From: SIG622 sp045604705
GTDB lineage: Bacteria; Bacillota; Clostridia; Oscillospirales; CAG-382
Reading direction: 5' to 3'
Assembly (NCBI GenBank): GCA_045604705.1
Contig: JAZUOO010000042.1
Span: 1-5,196, forward strand
DNA: 5,196 bases
Shown: in pieces, positions 1-5,190 of the stretch
How positions within the stretch are numbered: position 1 is the first letter of the stretch
Layout: every line of letters begins with the position of its first letter
Made by a program: the position numbers and the translations under genes
Notes under the pieces: model-generated
Seen by the model: the letters and a program-made list of their open reading frames with translations, nothing else
Database searches by the model: none
Told to the model about the DNA's origin: nothing

Positions 1-47
1 ACAATCAAAATTATAATTCAATAAATTTGTATAACATTGTACTGTGA

Positions 48-228
48 GGGAAGACTCCCGAAGGGATCATTTGTTGCGAACCCAATTTGTGCAAAGCAAG
101 ACGCACGCGTCTTGAGGTGACCACGTACGGGAAGAAGCCCAACTTTTAACGCTTCGACACGAAGCAGTTAGGCTTGAACCACGAACCCAACTCTCGCAAA
201 ACGAGAGGATAGCTTAGCGAAGCGTACG
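48..228. repeat. Hairpin-rich, tRNA-flanking non-coding segment with tRNA-like fragments
   Basis: No credible gene lies in bases 1-233; this part is full of short perfect inverted repeats. Seen directly: TCCC/GGGA (56-59 with 63-66); CAAGACG/CGTCTTG (97-103 with 108-114); a long compound stem in which AAGCC (135-139) pairs with GGCTT (171-175), TAAC (147-150) with GTTA (167-170) and GCTTCG (151-156) with CGAAGC (160-165); CTCTCG/CGAGAG (191-196 with 202-207); GCTT/AAGC (212-215 with 220-223). The string CGTACG occurs at 124, 223 and, inside the real tRNA-Glu gene, at 282. CGAACCCA occurs at 77, 182 and again inside the tRNA at 293. Bases 117-141 closely resemble the 3' end of the tRNA-Glu gene (275-300). 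I infer a decayed tRNA-derived repeat or the remains of an integration site. Its family is not known to me. Confidence 0.45.
117..141 (-). other. Degenerate copy of the tRNA-Glu 3' end (T-arm plus acceptor strand)
   Basis: Read on the plus strand, 117-133 (GGTGACCACGTACGGGA) matches 275-290 of the intact tRNA-Glu gene (GGTGACCCGTACGGGA) apart from a small change after GGTGACC. The following AAGCCCA resembles the tRNA's CGAACCCA. The copy has the same strand orientation as the tRNA and lies about 140 bases beyond its 3' end. No cloverleaf can be completed upstream of it on the minus strand, so it is not a functional tRNA. It may be a relic of a second tRNA copy or an attachment-site-like duplication left after integration and deletion of an element. 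The choice between these is inference. Confidence 0.4.
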
Positions 229-233
229 AATCA

Positions 234-264
234 CAAAAACAAAAAAGCAGGACCTTTGTCCTGC
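234..264 (-). terminator. Rho-independent terminator of tRNA-Glu
   Basis: A perfect 7-bp stem, GCAGGAC (247-253) with GTCCTGC (258-264) around a 4-base loop, is followed on the minus strand by a T-rich run (complement of 234-246, interrupted once by G). It begins 10 bases beyond the encoded CCA end of the tRNA, so the tRNA appears to be a single-gene transcript. Confidence 0.9.
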
Positions 265-273
265 CTTTGTTTT

Positions 274-348
274 TGGTGACCCGTACGGGAATCGAACCCA
301 TGTTACAGCCGTGAAAGGGCCGTGTCTTAACCGCTTGACCAACGGGCC
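274..348 (-). tRNA. tRNA-Glu (anticodon TTC)
   Basis: A complete 75-base cloverleaf with encoded CCA (274-276 on the plus strand). The acceptor stem GGCCCGT pairs with ACGGGTC (one G-T pair), the discriminator is A, and the T-loop reads TTCGATT. The anticodon loop is CTTTCAC, with the anticodon TTC at 313-315, which reads GAA and GAG glutamate codons. The charged tRNA serves translation and, where the C5 pathway is present, tetrapyrrole synthesis. It has its own promoter (377-405) and terminator (234-264). No other tRNA is seen beside it except the degenerate fragment near 117-141. Confidence 0.97.
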
Positions 349-376
349 GGAAAATTGTACACATCAATACTCATAT

Positions 377-405
377 ATAATATCAGACTTTTTGTAATTT
401 GTCAA
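377..405 (-). promoter_or_regulatory. Vegetative promoter of tRNA-Glu
   Basis: On the minus strand the -35 box TTGACA (400-405) is separated by exactly 17 bases from the -10 box TATTAT (377-382). Transcription would start near base 370, about 20 bases before the mature tRNA 5' end at 348, a normal leader to be trimmed by RNase P. The -35 matches the housekeeping sigma factor consensus fully and the -10 in five of six bases. Confidence 0.85.
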
Positions 406-599
406 GAGTTTTTTTGCTTTTTTCACTTTGAACACGGTTTTTCTGCAAATTAAATAAACATACACCTGATTGAAACTTATGCCATTGTAGATTTTGCACC
501 AAACCTGCTGTTTTTTTACACGAATAATGGGAATGATTAGTTGTTTTTCTACATTACAACGGTAAAAAACACAAAAAACTATTAAATTACTTGCTACTA
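406..599. other. AT-rich intergenic stretch without a recognisable gene
   Basis: The whole gap between the tRNA and the minD-like gene is 349-676 and contains the two divergent promoters described separately. Between them I see only AT-rich sequence. A minus-strand open frame of 83 codons crosses it (364-615), but it resembles no family I know, has no ribosome binding site, and runs through both promoters, so I do not call a gene. No riboswitch-like conserved core or terminator is evident. Confidence 0.6.
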
Positions 600-628
600 T
601 TGACAAATAAAGCATTTTATGGTATAAT
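600..628 (+). promoter_or_regulatory. Consensus sigma-A-type promoter of the minD-like gene
   Basis: A perfect -35 TTGACA (600-605), a 17-base spacer and a perfect -10 TATAAT (623-628), preceded by TGG so that the -10 is of the extended type. Transcription should start near base 635, giving a leader of about 42 bases before the TTG start at 677. A fully consensus promoter suggests strong constitutive transcription, which the weak TTG start may temper. Confidence 0.92.
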
Positions 629-676
629 TACAGGGTAGACTGCCTGTAGTGGACGAAGTGTGGAGGAGGGATAGAG

Positions 677-1537
677 TTGACCAGAGTTATCATTGTGACG
701 TCACTCAAAGGCGGCGTCGGCAAAACTACAGTTACCGCAAACCTTGCAATGACTCTCGCAAGAAAAGGACATTCCGTTGCGGCGATAGACTGTGATCTTG
801 AATCAAGATGCCTTGATATGGTTCTCGGACTTGAAAACGATTCCCTTTATAATATTTCCGATGTGCTCTCCGGAAGATGCAGTACGGATGATGCTCTCAT
901 AAAGGATTCGCGATGTGAGGATCTTTGTTTTATAGCCGCCCCCGCAGGTATAACGGATAAGGATAGTGAGGAATTTCTCGAAACTTTTTCCGATGAGAAT
1001 ATCACAAGTCTTATTGAGAATCTGTCTTGCAAATTCGAGTATATCCTGTTTGACCTTCCCGCCCATCCGGACGGCTGGTACGAGCTTCTTCTGAAGCATA
1101 CCGATTACGCCATTGTGGTGGCAATGCATACGGCGGTTTCAATACGTTCTGCAGAAAAAACGGCGATGACCATCGGCGAGACCTACGAAAAGCTCGGAGA
1201 AGGCGAGGTTCTCTTTGATGAGGACGGCGACATTATCGAACCCAAGTTGAAAGTGAGACTTCTGATAAACGGCTTCCGTAAGCGCGATGCCTTTGAGGGT
1301 ACAAGATCCGGCGTATATGACATAATCTCAAAGACCTCTGTAAAGCTTCTCGGCGTTATTCCCTACGATGAATATATGGCATCTGCCCAGGAAGTGGGTA
1401 AGCTTGCCTACCAGGTGCAGCACGGAGAGCTTCCGTCGAACACAGCGTTCAACAATATCGCACTTCGGCTTGACGGTGCAAGTGTCCCGCTTCTCACGGG
1501 GCTAATGGGTAAGAGAACAAGACGAAAGATACTTTAA
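677..1537 (+). CDS. minD: MinD/ParA-family ATPase, probable septum-site determining protein MinD
   Basis: This 286-residue P-loop ATPase belongs to the MinD/Mrp deviant Walker A family. MinD binds membrane in its ATP-bound dimer form and controls division-site placement with MinC and MinE or DivIVA-linked partners. The deviant Walker A KGGVGKTT is at residues 11-18 (signature K11, K16). The switch region AIDCDLESRCLDMVLGLEN (36-54) matches the MinD pattern, and the Walker B-like stretch is ILFDLPAH (123-130). A TAVSIRSAEK motif (152-161) and LLINGFRKRDAF (195-206) also fit MinD. The C-terminus is basic (residues 279-284, KRTRRK) but a poor match to the usual amphipathic membrane-targeting helix. 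The TTG start is chosen because GGAGGAGGG (662-670) ends six bases before it and the protein then begins directly with the family's first strand. No minC or minE is in the window. A ParA or FlhG-like role is the main alternative. Confidence 0.82.
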   Translation: MTRVIIVTSLKGGVGKTTVTANLAMTLARKGHSVAAIDCDLESRCLDMVLGLENDSLYNISDVLSGRCSTDDALIKDSRCEDLCFIAAPAGITDKDSEEFLETFSDENITSLIENLSCKFEYILFDLPAHPDGWYELLLKHTDYAIVVAMHTAVSIRSAEKTAMTIGETYEKLGEGEVLFDEDGDIIEPKLKVRLLINGFRKRDAFEGTRSGVYDIISKTSVKLLGVIPYDEYMASAQEVGKLAYQVQHGELPSNTAFNNIALRLDGASVPLLTGLMGKRTRRKIL

Positions 1538-1552
1538 TAATTCAGCTTAAAG

Positions 1553-1580
1553 TTGCAAATATTGGTGATAATAGTATTAT
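1553..1580 (+). promoter_or_regulatory. Possible weak promoter before the mgsA-like gene
   Basis: TTGCAA (1553-1558), 16 bases and TATTAT (1575-1580) form a plausible but imperfect housekeeping promoter in the 90-base gap between minD and the mgsA-like gene. No terminator separates the two genes, so the downstream gene is probably also reached by read-through from the strong promoter at 600-628. The region is AT-rich, so a chance match is quite possible. Confidence 0.35.
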
Positions 1581-1627
1581 TATAAAATCGAGGACTTCCG
1601 ATAACTACGAAAGGAATGGTACACAAC

Positions 1628-2065
1628 ATGGAAATAGCAATCATTGCATGCGATCAGAAAAAAGAAATTATGACACAGTTCTGCACGGCATACTGCGGTA
1701 TTCTTGCAAAACACAATCTTTGTGCAACGGAAATAACCGGTCGTTATATATCGGAAGCCACAGGACTTAATGTTGAAAGAGTAATGGCAGGTGTGCAGGG
1801 TGGCACCGAGCAGATAGCATCAAGAGTGTCCTGCAACGAAATTGACCTCGTGCTTTTCTTCAGAGAAACTGCAGGTATACACGAATCCAACGAGCAGGAG
1901 ATGAACCTTCTTCGCCTGTGCGATGTGAATAATATTCCCTTTGCAACAAACATAGCAACAGCCGAAGCACTCATTCTCGCTGTGGACCAGGGCGCATTGG
2001 ATTGGCGTGAGCTCGTAAATCCCAGATCCCGACTCAACAGAAACAAAAGTGGCGGCAGAATCTGA
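1628..2065 (+). CDS. Methylglyoxal synthase-like protein, probably catalytically inactive
   Basis: This 145-residue protein is homologous to MgsA, which converts dihydroxyacetone phosphate to methylglyoxal and phosphate. It aligns end to end and without gaps with B. subtilis MgsA as I recall it, sharing QF.TAY..IL (17-26), EATGL..ER (43-51), LRLCDV (95-100), IP.ATN (103-108) and TAE (111-113). The active site is eroded. Using E. coli numbering in brackets: C8 replaces His[19], I36 replaces Thr[47], A54 replaces Ser[65], T60 replaces the general base Asp[71], E80 replaces Asp[91], S87 replaces His[98] and Q90 replaces Asp[101]. D9, K12, T37 and G55 remain. I chose the ATG at 1628 because it matches the family N-terminus and the AAGGA at 1611-1615 lies 12 bases upstream. 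The in-frame ATG at 1616 abuts that AAGGA, leaving no spacing. Ancestry is certain; activity is doubtful, so I withhold the mgsA symbol. A polar tail (132-145) extends past the fold. Confidence 0.88.
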   Translation: MEIAIIACDQKKEIMTQFCTAYCGILAKHNLCATEITGRYISEATGLNVERVMAGVQGGTEQIASRVSCNEIDLVLFFRETAGIHESNEQEMNLLRLCDVNNIPFATNIATAEALILAVDQGALDWRELVNPRSRLNRNKSGGRI

Positions 2066-2108
2066 GTGAGAGAACGGAATTTGCTCTCGTATACAATTTG
2101 AAATTTCA

Positions 2109-2140
2109 CCCCCGGCAATACGTCTGTCGGGGGATAATTT
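2109..2140 (+). terminator. Terminator-like hairpin after the mgsA-like gene
   Basis: A 9-bp stem, CCCCCGGCA (2109-2117) with TGTCGGGGG (2125-2133, one G-T pair) around a 7-base loop, lies 43 bases after the stop codon. The tail ATAATTTTG is only moderately T-rich, so termination may be incomplete, but the stem is strong and well placed to end the minD transcript. The rest of the gap to 2312 shows no gene. Confidence 0.7.
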
Positions 2141-2312
2141 TGTGAATTTTTGCATCGACACCCATGAATAAGAAGTAATGTGCACTCGGAGCTGCATCGG
2201 ATTACAGTGTGATGAAAGCTTATATAACATATGTCAAACTTTCACCGCAAAACACCTTTTAGCAAATATGCCGTAAACCTCAAAAAATATCAGACGTAAT
2301 GAGTGGGTCTTG

Positions 2313-3269
2313 TCACACCAGTTCCTCCATCTCCGTAATTTCAAGCTCCGGATTCAACGCTTTATTTATTGTCATACCAATGATTCTTGCTGCAGCTTTG
2401 GATATTTCATCCGAATTTTTCGGTGCAACAAAATATCCGTAAGCGCCACCCTCCAACACCGCCTTTAATACCTTTGCACGCATATCTTCAGAGATGCCGT
2501 TTGAATCCATCTTTGCAAAAACCTCTTCAAGTACATCAGCTCCAACCGTTACAGCATCAACTACCGTGGGAATTCCGAGAGATATTACAGGCACACCCAA
2601 AGTTTCGGCACTCAATGCTTTTCTGTGGTTACCCACTCCCGAACCGGGTGCAACTCCCGCATTGCTCATCTGAAGCGTACAACCAAGTCGTGCAGTCTTT
2701 CGTGAAGCAAGTGAGTCTACCGCAATTACGAAGGACGGTCTAACCTTTTCAACAACACCCTTGACTATCTCCGCCGCTTCAACACCCGTATTCCCGAGAA
2801 CGTCGGGAATAACACACATGGTCTCCGCGATCGCCATTGAGCCGAAAAGCTTCGGGTTTGATTCCTTGATATGTCTGCTTACAACAAAATGCTCTGCGGC
2901 GAGAGGCCCCTGAGCGTCGGCGATTATCTGTCTGTTACCGAGACAGGCAAGAAGGCAGCTGCCATTGCCGGGCAGAAGCGACATCAGTTTTTCGGCACAG
3001 ACTTCAACTGTTCTCTCGAAATCCTCTCTTGTGTAAAGTGTGATTCTTCCGATATTAAGCGTAATATATTTTCCTTTCGGCTTGCCGAGCTTTACCGCCC
3101 CCTCATCTGTGAGAATTTCGAGGGTATCGCAGTGAATACCGCGAACCTTATCGCTGAAGCTTCTTATGCCGTCAAAGTCGGGAGCTTGTTTTCCGAGATG
3201 AAGCTCAACGCATTCGGTTGCAAGGTCGGTTCGCTGAAAGACGTTTTGGGTAATGGGATATTGATTCAT
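2313..3269 (-). CDS. gpr: GPR endopeptidase (spore germination protease)
   Basis: GPR degrades the small acid-soluble proteins that protect spore DNA, releasing amino acids at germination. It is made in the forespore as a zymogen that later autoprocesses near its N-terminus. This copy has 318 residues, close to other clostridial GPRs and shorter than the roughly 370 of Bacillus. The conserved RTDLA is at 13-17. The two aspartates of peptidase family A25 are present: D118 in GNRQIIADAQGP and D185 in VIAVDSLASR. The hallmark PGSGVGNHRK is at 208-217 and GIPTVVDAV at 232-240. The ATG at 3269 is preceded by GGAAAGGAC (complement of 3275-3283), seven bases away. The gene is divergent from rpsT. 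In many relatives spoIIP follows gpr, but here a gene-poor gap and the minD unit follow. A forespore sigma factor promoter is expected but I cannot place it convincingly. Confidence 0.96.
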   Translation of the reverse strand: MNQYPITQNVFQRTDLATECVELHLGKQAPDFDGIRSFSDKVRGIHCDTLEILTDEGAVKLGKPKGKYITLNIGRITLYTREDFERTVEVCAEKLMSLLPGNGSCLLACLGNRQIIADAQGPLAAEHFVVSRHIKESNPKLFGSMAIAETMCVIPDVLGNTGVEAAEIVKGVVEKVRPSFVIAVDSLASRKTARLGCTLQMSNAGVAPGSGVGNHRKALSAETLGVPVISLGIPTVVDAVTVGADVLEEVFAKMDSNGISEDMRAKVLKAVLEGGAYGYFVAPKNSDEISKAAARIIGMTINKALNPELEITEMEELV

Positions 3270-3353
3270 GTGAAGTCCTTTCCGTTGTTCTTTACAAAAG
3301 TATATTTTGGAGTTTTGCGACGAATTATGTTGCAGCTTTTGGTGTAATTGCTT

Positions 3354-3382
3354 AAAAAACGGGGAAAAATCACCTGTTTTTT
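3354..3382. other. Symmetric A/T-flanked hairpin between gpr and rpsT
   Basis: AAAAAACGGG (3354-3363) pairs with CCTGTTTTTT (3373-3382), one G-T pair included, giving a 10-bp stem with a 9-base loop. It sits between the two divergent genes and upstream of the rpsT promoter. Its form allows weak termination on either strand, for example of antisense read-through past gpr, but the T tracts are part of the stem. It could equally be a protein-binding inverted repeat. Its function is not determined. Confidence 0.35.
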
Positions 3383-3432
3383 GCTTTCTTTGGAATTTTT
3401 CGCGGGAAAAATAATTTTTTTTTGAAAAACTA

Positions 3433-3461
3433 TTGATTTTATTTTTTTGTTGTGATATAAT
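3433..3461 (+). promoter_or_regulatory. Promoter of rpsT
   Basis: The -35 TTGATT (3433-3438), a 17-base spacer and the -10 TATAAT (3456-3461) with TGA just before it form an extended -10 promoter. Transcription should begin near 3468, leaving a short leader of about 32 bases with the ribosome binding site. A/T tracts just upstream (roughly 3405-3427) may act as an UP element. Confidence 0.88.
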
Positions 3462-3500
3462 AGTATGCTGAATAAGGAATGTTTACAGGGAGGTGAAAAT

Positions 3501-3764
3501 ATGCCTAACATTAAGTCCGCAAAGAAGCGTGTTAAGGTTACGGAAGTAAAGACTCTTAACAACCGTACTTTCAAGACAGCACTCAAGACTTCCGTAAAGA
3601 AGTTTGAAGTAGCAATCGCAGCAGGTGATAAGGCAGCAGCCGAAGCAGCATACAAGGAAGCTGTAAAGAAGGTTGACAAGGCAGCAGCTAAGAATCTTAT
3701 CCATAAGAGCGCTGCAGCAAGAAAGAAGAGCCAGTTCACACTTAAGCTCAACGCTATGGCGTAA
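3501..3764 (+). CDS. rpsT: 30S ribosomal protein S20
   Basis: S20 binds 16S rRNA early in small-subunit assembly. The 87-residue product is the usual length for the family, very basic and alanine-rich, and almost wholly helical. It begins with MPNIKSAKKRVK, typical of S20, and carries KSAAARKKSQ near the end (residues 69-78). The frame is open back to 3465, but the ATG at 3501 is the start: GGGAGGTG (3488-3495) lies five bases before it and the family N-terminus begins there. It is transcribed alone from the promoter at 3433-3461 and ends at a hairpin (3779-3823). rpsT next to gpr is a familiar arrangement in Bacillota. Confidence 0.98.
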   Translation: MPNIKSAKKRVKVTEVKTLNNRTFKTALKTSVKKFEVAIAAGDKAAAEAAYKEAVKKVDKAAAKNLIHKSAAARKKSQFTLKLNAMA

Positions 3765-3778
3765 TTTTCAAATTTAAG

Positions 3779-3823
3779 AAAAGCAATCGGGGGATGCTTC
3801 AGTGAGGCATCTCTTTTGCTTTT
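3779..3823. terminator. Bidirectional terminator between rpsT and the DUF4363 gene
   Basis: AAAAGCAA (3779-3786) is the exact reverse complement of TTGCTTTT (3816-3823). Inside it GATGC (3793-3797) pairs with GCATC (3807-3811), extendable by two outer pairs including a G-T. The T-rich outer arm serves plus-strand transcription of rpsT, and the A-rich left arm supplies a T run on the minus strand for the DUF421-DUF4363 unit, whose last stop codon ends only four bases away. Confidence 0.82.
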
Positions 3824-3826
3824 AGC

Positions 3827-4207
3827 CTAAAATATCCCGGAAAAGGAAAAACGTTCTCGTTCAATCAGCATAGCTACACGTATCTTAGCTTCGGACAGTG
3901 CGGCGTTGTAGTCTGCACCGGTATCGGATTTTGAGAATTCGACGAGATCCCCCAAAGCGGTACTGCAATCGCGAAGCTCGGAAGCATTGACAGTCAAGGA
4001 GAGAAATTTCTTATCCTGTTGCCAGTTGTTGAACAGCTCCGCGGTTTTTTTCTGTACATTCTCGGGAAGTACATTGTTACGGCTCTCCGGAAGCGTATCC
4101 AGAGAATCCTGCACATCAGTCAAAATTCCGGTCACCTTAATGCAGTTCAAGGATGTTAATATAATAAAAATAAAAAGCAAAGACAACGAAACCAAAAAAC
4201 TTTTCAT
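3827..4207 (-). CDS. DUF4363 family membrane-anchored protein
   Basis: This 126-residue protein of unknown function fits the DUF4363 family, which typically accompanies DUF421 genes in clostridia. Residues 3-20 form one strong hydrophobic segment, so it is probably an N-terminal membrane anchor or uncleaved signal with the rest outside the cytoplasmic membrane. The remaining part is predicted helical, with a central tryptophan (W62, in FNNWQQDKK) and a C-terminal ERERFSFSGIF, both typical of the family as I know it. Its ATG overlaps the stop codon of the DUF421 gene as ATGA (4204-4207), so translation is probably coupled and the two products likely work together. There is no strong ribosome binding site before this start. 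The bidirectional hairpin at 3779-3823 ends the unit. A role in the spore or forespore membrane is inference from the family's distribution. Confidence 0.8.
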   Translation of the reverse strand: MKSFLVSLSLLFIFIILTSLNCIKVTGILTDVQDSLDTLPESRNNVLPENVQKKTAELFNNWQQDKKFLSLTVNASELRDCSTALGDLVEFSKSDTGADYNAALSEAKIRVAMLIERERFSFSGIF

Positions 4208-4887
4208 GACGTTTTTTCTTCCTTTCTTATTATAGTGGTATCACCGCAATCATTTACGGCGAAGTAAAATATTTCGGAAATATCCGAAACTCCGTCTGAA
4301 CGCAGAATACTTTCCACCCAAGTGCGGTTTTTACCGATACGGTCGAGCGCACAGGGAATAAAACAGCCGTCAATGATTAAAGCATGATCTATCCCGCACT
4401 CCTTGGTTTTTATATTCATGTCCGATGGAGTAAGCGGTTGCTTTGAAATCTTCGGTATCACGGATATTTTTCCACCGGGTTCAAGGATCATATAGTTCAC
4501 CTCGGATATTGAGTTGAGTCCCGAGGTTCGTATCTCGCTGATGACTTCCGTAAGAGTAAGGCGAGAGGATACAAGCTCTTTCTGGTTGATCTCACCCTTG
4601 TATATGAGGAACGACGGTCTGCCGTCGAACAATCTTGAGATAAATCTGCTTTTGACACTGAAAAAAGAAATGGCGACCTCTAAGGCAATAAGCACAAAAA
4701 CGGGGATAATGCTGTAAACGAGAGGAATATCCGCATCAAGAATGGAATAAGAGGCAAGCTCGGACAGCATTGTAACGGTAACAAGCTCGGAAAGCTGCAT
4801 TTGTCCGATCTGACGTTTACCCATTATCTTCATTGCGGCAACGATAAGCAGATACAGTACAACGGTACGGATAATTGTTGTGGGCAT
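4204..4887 (-). CDS. DUF421 (YetF-family) membrane protein
   Basis: This 227-residue membrane protein shows the DUF421 signature. TM1 is about residues 4-20, followed by the family motif MGKRQIGQMQLSEL (22-35), TM2 about 33-50 and TM3 about 56-77. A cytosolic alpha/beta domain begins at DGRPSFLIYKGEI (88-100) and includes EVNYMILEPGGKISVIPK (129-146). The biochemical function of the family is unresolved. Relatives in Bacillus (YetF, YdfS, the 2Duf protein of the spoVA2mob element) sit in spore membranes and affect spore resistance or germination, so a sporulation role is plausible. The ATG at 4887 is preceded by AAAGGAG (complement of 4894-4900), six bases away. It is the first gene of a two-gene unit with DUF4363. 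The promoter is uncertain. Confidence 0.92.
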   Translation of the reverse strand: MPTTIIRTVVLYLLIVAAMKIMGKRQIGQMQLSELVTVTMLSELASYSILDADIPLVYSIIPVFVLIALEVAISFFSVKSRFISRLFDGRPSFLIYKGEINQKELVSSRLTLTEVISEIRTSGLNSISEVNYMILEPGGKISVIPKISKQPLTPSDMNIKTKECGIDHALIIDGCFIPCALDRIGKNRTWVESILRSDGVSDISEIFYFAVNDCGDTTIIRKEEKTS

Positions 4888-4959
4888 ATAAGACTCCTTT
4901 GGCGAATATGAACCAGAAAGGCAGATGTTTGTTGTTTAAGTTACCCATATAAAAGCTTT

Positions 4960-4991
4960 ATTATACAAAAAGTGACTACTAATTGTGTAAA
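4960..4991 (-). promoter_or_regulatory. Possible promoter of the DUF421-DUF4363 unit
   Basis: On the minus strand a perfect TATAAT (complement of 4960-4965) lies about 70 bases before the DUF421 start. The nearest -35-like box, TTTACA (complement of 4986-4991), is 20 bases away, which is too far for a good housekeeping promoter. A sporulation sigma factor could instead drive the unit, but I find no clear match. Confidence 0.3.
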
Positions 4992-5058
4992 ATATCCACA
5001 AAAGAATAAGTAATCGTTAAAATTGCTTGGTTAAAAGAGAGAAGAGTGTAAAAAGGTA

Positions 5059-5087
5059 TTGACAAAACGGAAACGAGGTGGTATAAT
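5059..5087 (+). promoter_or_regulatory. Strong extended -10 promoter, probable P1 of an rRNA operon
   Basis: Perfect TTGACA (5059-5064), 17 bases and perfect TATAAT (5082-5087), preceded by TGG. Transcription would start near 5094. No gene starts before the window ends; instead a second promoter begins about 125 bases further on. Tandem consensus promoters like these usually precede rRNA operons in Bacillota. The rRNA itself is not in the window, so the target is inferred. Confidence 0.88.
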
Positions 5088-5154
5088 AACGGAGCTGTCA
5101 AGCGAGAGTACAAAGCAGAAGAAAAGAGAAGGGAGATTCGGGAAACGAGTACCG

Positions 5155-5190
5155 AAAAAAACTTCAAAAAAATGCAAAAAGTACTTGACA
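5155..5190 (+). promoter_or_regulatory. UP element and -35 box of a second tandem promoter (cut by window end)
   Basis: Three A tracts (5155-5161, 5166-5172, 5176-5180) spaced by roughly one helical turn lie directly before a perfect -35 TTGACA (5185-5190). The -10 would fall near 5208-5213, beyond the window. Phased A tracts before a consensus -35 are the usual form of an rRNA P2 promoter with an UP element bound by the RNA polymerase alpha subunit. Confidence 0.75.

Noticed and set aside
146..367. Minus-strand open frame of 73 codons
   Set aside because: It runs straight through the tRNA-Glu gene and its terminator, so it is a by-product of structured RNA sequence rather than a gene.
364..615. 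Minus-strand open frame of 83 codons in the AT-rich gap
   Set aside because: It has no ribosome binding site and no recognisable domain, and it overlaps both the tRNA promoter and the minD promoter.
1820..2230. Long minus-strand open frames opposite the mgsA-like gene (also 1744-2118)
   Set aside because: They are antisense shadows of a gene with clear homology. Their translations are cysteine- and serine-rich without family features, and no start signals are present.
2871..3347. Plus-strand open frame of 158 codons opposite gpr
   Set aside because: It is the antisense of the strongly conserved gpr coding sequence and has no ribosome binding site or recognisable domain.
3323..3351. Possible forespore sigma-G promoter for gpr (CATAATT with GCAAT 17 bases upstream, minus strand)
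   Set aside because: The -10 is close to the expected CATNNTA, but the -35 fits poorly (three of five positions), and such AT-rich matches are common by chance. Position and leader length are plausible, so it is noted only.
3266..3751. Minus-strand open frame of 161 codons opposite rpsT
   Set aside because: The Ala, Leu and Phe-rich translation is the complement of the lysine and alanine codons of rpsT. It also crosses the rpsT promoter and the gpr start.
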